From NCBI GenBank assembly GCA_038501195.1, contig JBBPUQ010000007.1, forward strand, positions 310,001 to 374,000: DNA of 64,000 nucleotides, written 5' to 3'. Below, piece after piece: positions 58,805-64,000 of the stretch (position 1 is the first letter of the stretch; each line of letters opens with the position of its first letter). The stretch comes from Nemania diffusa (Eukaryota; Ascomycota; Sordariomycetes; Xylariales; Xylariaceae). The translations under genes and the position numbers were made by a program. A model generated the notes under the pieces. That model was not told where the DNA came from. It worked only from the letters and a program-made list of their open reading frames with translations, and did not search any database.

Positions 58805-60656
58805 AGATGCTAGGTGAGTAGGCGCGTCGGAAGCTCCACTGGATCCCACGCTAGCCAGCTAGGATTGGAACGATTCAGATCATGAGAAGATAAAATAGGT
58901 AGGTGAGGAGAGAGAAGAGATGGAATAGGAGTTAATTAAGCGTCGTAAACAGGATGAGAAGGAGAACAGCAGAGCACGATGCGTATGCAATACGCACTGC
59001 ACGCATTAGCTTATGCACATCTCACCAACAATTTATTTCCTAAGGTACTGTGTACAGTATACAACAGCGGTTTACATAATAAATGCTATGATACGTAAGT
59101 TATACATAATGTGCACTACTGTTGTACGGGTAGACTGGTATGTAGATTGAATCATCTAAGCTTAGCTATAGCCTATAGGGGGAAATACATATGTAATCCT
59201 GTCCGGACTTTCTACATTTTATTACATGCATTGTCGTAGGTGTATTATCACTTAGCTAATTTCTATTGGTAGGTTGATATTATGCCACTCCATTTACAAT
59301 TATAACTGCATTTCCTTCTTTGGAAAAAAAAGAAATAGATAGAACGGTCTTCGTATTTGTAGTGAAACGTTGTTGTAAGGTAGGTTATATAATAAAAAAT
59401 TAGCCTCGGCAATGTAACGATGCATCGTTGGAACGAACTGAAGTGGTTTAGAAATACTACTAGTATCTCTCTTAATAGCGTGACCAGAAACGGCGCCCAC
59501 TCGTAGGTTAGGTACTTAGTTGGCTGCATTTGCATTAGCTCCCGCATGTTGTTAGTCTTGTCTTTCCCTACGAGTCCTGTTCTATATTCAAAGCTCGAGG
59601 CGTAGCGCGAACGTTCGATGGGGATGGCAGCTCCTAAGTAGCTCCTAAGTGGACCTTCGGGGGCTTCCCGGTCGGCTTCCCAAGCGGCACGGACGACTAT
59701 CTAGCCATATATGTCTTTGTTAGTTTAAGCTAGAAGAACTAGCAGGCATAGAGAGACACATATGGTAAGAACAAAGAACATTAAGGCCCACGTCGCTTAC
59801 ACCGTTGAATCGAGGTACTCAATACGTAACAAAAACGGGGTTTGGGCGAATGTCGCGTATCCATATTCCTGCGTATTTCTGGGGTCTGGTGATGAAATTT
59901 GACGAAGTAGTAGGACTTGCTTAGAAAATTTGACACGGCCCATGACCAGGATGGTGGTTAGGAGTCGCTGCCCATTTGCTTCTGGGGCGTTTTCATGCAC
60001 TCTCGTCAATACTGATGCATTGTGTGACAGCACATATATAACCGTTAATTTCTGACTGGGAATTAACGGCGTCGTTTTTTCCGTCACACATTGGCCGAGC
60101 GGCGAAAAGAGAAAGATGAGGTGCCGCTCAGCTGGGGAAGAGGGACCACTGCGCGAATCGATCCACTGGTACTGCTATACATCGACGATGCGGCCTCCCC
60201 GTACGTAGGTAAGTGGCAAATCGAGAGGATACTCTCAACAGTCTCCAAGTCCAATCTTGATACCGATCGGACAGAGTCTGAGATGGTCGAGGATCATGTA
60301 GCATAGTGGATACCTTGCTTCCGAGAGCCATCCTCAGTGACTCTGATGAACCTCAGTCACCGTACAACATCAACATGGGACGAGGTAAAGACGTGCATCA
60401 AGGCAGAAGATGACTATTGAACCACATTTGCTACTTTGTACCGTGCCATACTAGGTCTACAGGACCTACCGTATCATGGGGGGTGGTTTTAGCGTAGCAT
60501 ATGCCACGGTATCGTGGTGAAATACTCAACCGTAAGAAACTGTCCGCAAATATGTGGTATACTACGCCAAAGCGACAGTCGCATACAAACTCTGACCCTG
60601 GCTGGCGAGGGCGGCGGCGATAGCAGTGCAGCGATGGCGGCGCATATGGTATAGAA
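58805..60656. other. intergenic interval, 1.85 kb
   Basis: AT-rich between 59,000 and 59,600. Frames 59797-60087 and 60091-60306 start at non-ATG codons or lack features. The 60,100-60,656 stretch may hold eroded condensation-domain sequence of the NRPS fragment, but I cannot demonstrate it. Confidence 0.35.
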
Positions 60657-61523
60657 ATGATGCCGAAGCGTTCAATGGGAACTAAAGGTTTACGACTTTG
60701 TCAGTCAAGTCAAAAAAAACTCACCGAGACGTTCGAAGAAACATTACGAGCACCATCCCCTACGAACACGACTATAAATGGGCTATATAAAGAATCAGAT
60801 TATGACGAGACATCTCACGTCATGATCCCGGCAACCAAACTACAATCTCAAGAGCTTCATTTCTCGTGGCAAACGCGAGATGGTAGCATCTATATCAAAT
60901 CTAGCGGTCAAGATGACCCCTCAGGCGCGAAACGCGCACACATCACGAGGCAGTGTGATTATATCATCCGCCAAATTTGTTCCCCAGAGGGCGGTGACAA
61001 GATGCTCATTGACTTGAAGGCCATATCAATCGAAGATCTCAACCAGGTTTGGGACTGGAACGCCCAGGTCCCTCAGGCTGTTGAGGGCATCCTAATTCAT
61101 CGTTCGTTTATGGATAGAGCAGTACGGCACCCAGATCTCCCAGCAATTGCGGTACATGATGGGCAGTTGACGTATCACGAACTGGACGAACTCTCAACCC
61201 GTCTTGCCCAGATACTCGTAGAGAGCGGGATAAAGCCTAAGAGCACGATCATTATCTTCATTGAGAAATCAAGGTGGGTTCCTGTCGCCCAGTTAGCCGT
61301 CACGAAATCCGGATGTGCGTCGGTCGTGTTCGATGTTTCGCTTCCTTCTCAAAGACATGAGGCTCTGGCGCGATTGGTCAAGGCGGCTGGTGTCCTGATA
61401 TCCCCAGACTATAAAAAACAAGCTGGGGCACTGGGATTAGGATGTATTCATCTTACACTTGCTGCGCCAGTAATAGATTCCGTTCCCGCATGTTCGCTCA
61501 GGCCTAGTGTGGGATGTAGATAG
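60657..61523 (+). pseudogene. truncated NRPS fragment (condensation-domain end plus start of adenylation domain)
   Basis: Open frame of 288 codons. Residues ~55-140 resemble the end of a condensation domain and its linker (HFSWQTRDGSIYIK, QCDYIIRQICSPEGG, DLNQVWDWNAQVP). Residues ~145-250 match the first part of an adenylation domain (HRSFMDRAVRHPDLPAIAV, DGQLTYHELDELSTRLAQIL, IFIEKSRWVPVAQLAVTKSG, DVSLPSQRHEALARLV: motifs A1 and A2 regions). The frame then stops. The ATP-binding A3 loop, the remaining ~350 adenylation residues, and the carrier and catalytic condensation parts are missing. A multi-kilobase synthetase has therefore been reduced to a stub. Confidence 0.8.
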
Positions 61524-61724
61524 ATGATATAAAGGTTCTATTGGCCTATATAAGCTCCAAGTAACGTGGCATGCGGGGAAATAAACAAGTCGTTCATATA
61601 TAAGTAGAAGGAGAGGCGTGGCTCCCGAGTTCATCTTCTCTTCCCTTCTTCTCAATATTTATCGCATACTCTCTTGCTGACTCATCTGTCTTGGCGGCAT
61701 CATCTCTGCAAAGTCCATATCAAC

Positions 61725-62411
61725 ATGACATTAATCATTCATCACCTTCAGGTCTCCCAGTTAGAGCGCATAGCATGGCATGCGGAGGAGCTCAGTCTCG
61801 ACTATGAGTTAGTAATCCACAAGCGCGACCCATTTCTCAGCCCGCAGTCAATCAAGGACCTCAACCCTCTTGGCCAAGCACCCGTGATCCAAGATGGCGA
61901 CGTCACACTCCCGGAGAGCGGTGCCATCGTCGAATACATACTACAGAAGTATGAGGACGGGCGTCTTCGCTTACCGCCGTCGCACCCAAATTATGCCCAG
62001 TACCTCTACTAGTTTCACTTTGCCAACAGGAATCTCCATCCCCAGTTGACCCGAGTGATGGTACTCAAGCTATGCAATGTCAATCAGGAGGAGTGGCATG
62101 CCCAGCGCCACTTCAAACACCTTGTCAAGTTCTTGCAATTCATAGACAAGCATCTCAGCACCAACGAGTGGCTAGTAGGCAGCGATTTCACTGCTGCCGA
62201 TATCATGAACGTCTTCTCCCTTACGGCGATGAGGGCATTCTCGGGTTTAGACCTTTCTGAGTATCCTCATATCTTGGAATATCTCAAGCACTGCACTGAG
62301 CGGGACGGGTATGAAAGAGCTCGGGCGAAGGGTGATCCAGACGTGGAGTTGATGATCGATGGCAAGGCGCCTGCTCAGTTCCTGCAAAATTTGAGATGGT
62401 CGAGTGAATAG
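61725..62411 (+). pseudogene. glutathione S-transferase with one in-frame amber stop
   Basis: ATG at 61725. The N-terminal thioredoxin-fold domain (MTLIIHHLQVSQLERIAWHA, LNPLGQAPVIQDGDVTLPESGAIVEYIL) and the C-terminal helical domain (NRNLHPQLTRVMVL, EWLVGSDFTAADIMNVF with the conserved N-capping S-x-T-x-A-D motif) lie in the same frame. Between them is a TAG at 62010-62012 (codon 96), between YAQYLY and FHFAN. Most relatives have Trp there, so TGG to TAG is the simplest explanation. The change is C-to-T in a CpA context on the minus strand, the preferred RIP target. Total length would be ~228 residues, normal for the family. Start of coding is 201 bp after the NRPS fragment, same strand. Confidence 0.85.
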
Positions 62412-64000
62412 TTGTCCACATAACACACTTTATAGCTAGAAAAGCTTAATTATGAATAAGCAACTCTGCAATGCCAATCTTTAGAGCTTTTACTGAGATC
62501 TTACTGAACAGCAACTAAGTTGGCAAAGATAAGGAATAGCTACCTGGACCAGGCATTTTCATAACCTGAATGATACTCATCTTTTTGCCCCTATGAAACA
62601 TTCATCCTCCTGGTAAGTACACTAGTTTCGAAGAAAGAACGCTGAGGATACCCTCTACTACTTTGTTAAGCTGCAAAGCCACTCTTTTGGCTACTCTATT
62701 GGCCACAACCTAGGACTTCCGACTTCCGTAAAGGTTGGAGTCCTTCCCTATCCAATACCGGCCCTTATTCATCGCATTTTTAGATTCATATGAGACCCCT
62801 CAAGGCTGTAGGCAAAGCTATTATTGGAGGAAGATGGCCCCAAGGGTCTCAAAAGGCCTCAGGAGAACTCATCAACAGAGGATTAATCTCATATGTAGAT
62901 CAAATTCCTCCTGTAAATCAAGTCAAAGTGTTCCTGTGCCTAGCAAGGAAAGGGAAAGCTGTAAGACCCTTTAGACCCTAAGAGAACTATTCTTTTCGAG
63001 ACTCTCTGTACCGCGACTATCTTAGATGACGAGCGTTGTTATAAATTTTAATGTACTAGTGGAAAAAGAGTTGCAAAAGGACACCCACACACGTCTAGAA
63101 AAACGCGTAAGCTAGGATGGGCTAGAGCTCAGGGGGCGCTTAACTTGGCTTGAAGTTTGAAATCCGAAAATGGTATATATACAGAATAAAAGCAGCATCA
63201 AATCAATACATCAAAAAAGTATATAAATTAGTACATGAATTAATATGGTATAACAGCTTTTAAGTTGCTGAAAACTTCTAGCTTATGAATTTAACGATAT
63301 TTAAGCGACCACGGACGTTTGAGGGTTCTCCGTAGATCTTGGGTTGGGCTTTTAAAACCTAGGATGGCAGTGCATCGGAGGTATGGCTTGCACTGCCAGG
63401 GCGCCGAGGCAAGGGAGATCCATGAGATATGGTATTCTGAAATCGAACAACCGATGGGGTTGTTGACTTCGAGAAACTGTGACGGCGCGCGATCGAAGCT
63501 ATAGACCTACGAATCACTCGGGGAAAGGGGTTGTCGTAAACCTCGACTTGGGGTTTAACATAATGGTGAACTTGGGCATTACTGATTATGTTAGAATATG
63601 TCTTCGCTCATGATTGTTTGCAATCTACACACGTCTAGCTAAGTCGGTTATCCGGCGCGCTCCAATGTAGTATTTGAAACTACCCAAGCTACTAGACTAT
63701 TGCTAAGACTTGAAAACAGGGTAACTGCGTAGGTCACTGCTGCTGCTACAACCACATTCTCTATCCCTTCTACATATGTACATATTGATTCAGGATCTGT
63801 GAGCTAATAGCATCTTGCACAGGCCCCGTGTTAGGTGGGGGTGGGTGCAGGTTACCTGTAGGTGGGATCCCTTTTTTAGGACACGCTGGAACTAAAGTGT
63901 TTCCTAAGTCATATTTTGTCTCGATTGCTAGGTTGAACCGACTACCTTTTTCTAGCTACACCTTTTGTTACAAAAATCTTAAGCTAGAAAGTCCTTCTGT
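62412..64000. other. terminal interval without recognised gene
   Basis: 1.6 kb of AT-rich DNA. Frames at 62735-62981 and 63319-63504 show no domains. May contain old repeat sequence. Confidence 0.4.

Overview
This window is nuclear DNA of a filamentous ascomycete (Pezizomycotina, most likely a Sordariomycete). The grounds are short GT-AG introns of about 50-120 nt with CTRAY-like branch sites, the gene content (HET-domain protein, AA9 polysaccharide monooxygenase, ATG26, fungal-type MFS drug transporters, NRPS debris), many TACCTA/TAGGTA motifs between genes, and C-to-T-type decay in repeats and broken genes. Most genes are multi-exon. I rebuilt exons by hand from splice signals, frame and family conservation; each CDS span below covers exons plus introns, and the exon boundaries are in the evidence.

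Layout. 0.1-0.3 kb (-): a tiny three-exon metallothionein-like gene with a TATA box. 0.5-6 kb: gene-poor. 6.0-12.0 kb: a head-to-head pair, namely a 1,365-residue coiled-coil/ubiquitin-like-domain protein (-) and a tail-anchored protein of unknown function (+). 13.1-14.1 kb: a broken MFS transporter carrying a short repeat that has a second copy at 53.5 kb. 14.1-17.3 kb: a SAM methyltransferase (-) divergent from a DUF3445 haem-demethylase-like protein (+). 18.9-23.5 kb: two secreted proteases (S10 serine carboxypeptidase, A1 aspartic protease) around a tRNA-Gln. 23.5-28.3 kb: a repeat-rich gap ending in degenerate tandem repeats next to a HET-domain gene (28.3-30.5 kb).

31.4-48.3 kb is a housekeeping block: a GRIM-19 complex I subunit, the Fcp1 RNA polymerase II CTD phosphatase, the Chl1 iron-sulphur DNA helicase, the Atg26 sterol glucosyltransferase and a methyltransferase-like protein. 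49.1-52.1 kb: a single-pass membrane protein and an intron-dense AA9 LPMO. 54.0-64 kb is accessory: a new small three-exon gene, two MFS transporters, a truncated NRPS adenylation fragment and a glutathione S-transferase with one in-frame stop. The last two look like remains of a decayed secondary-metabolite locus.

Functionally, the window mixes conserved core genes with secreted plant-matter-degrading enzymes and decaying accessory genes. The least described items are the metallothionein-like gene, the 95-residue gene at 54 kb, and the divergent ubiquitin-like/tail-anchored pair. No CRISPR, rRNA or intact transposon was seen.
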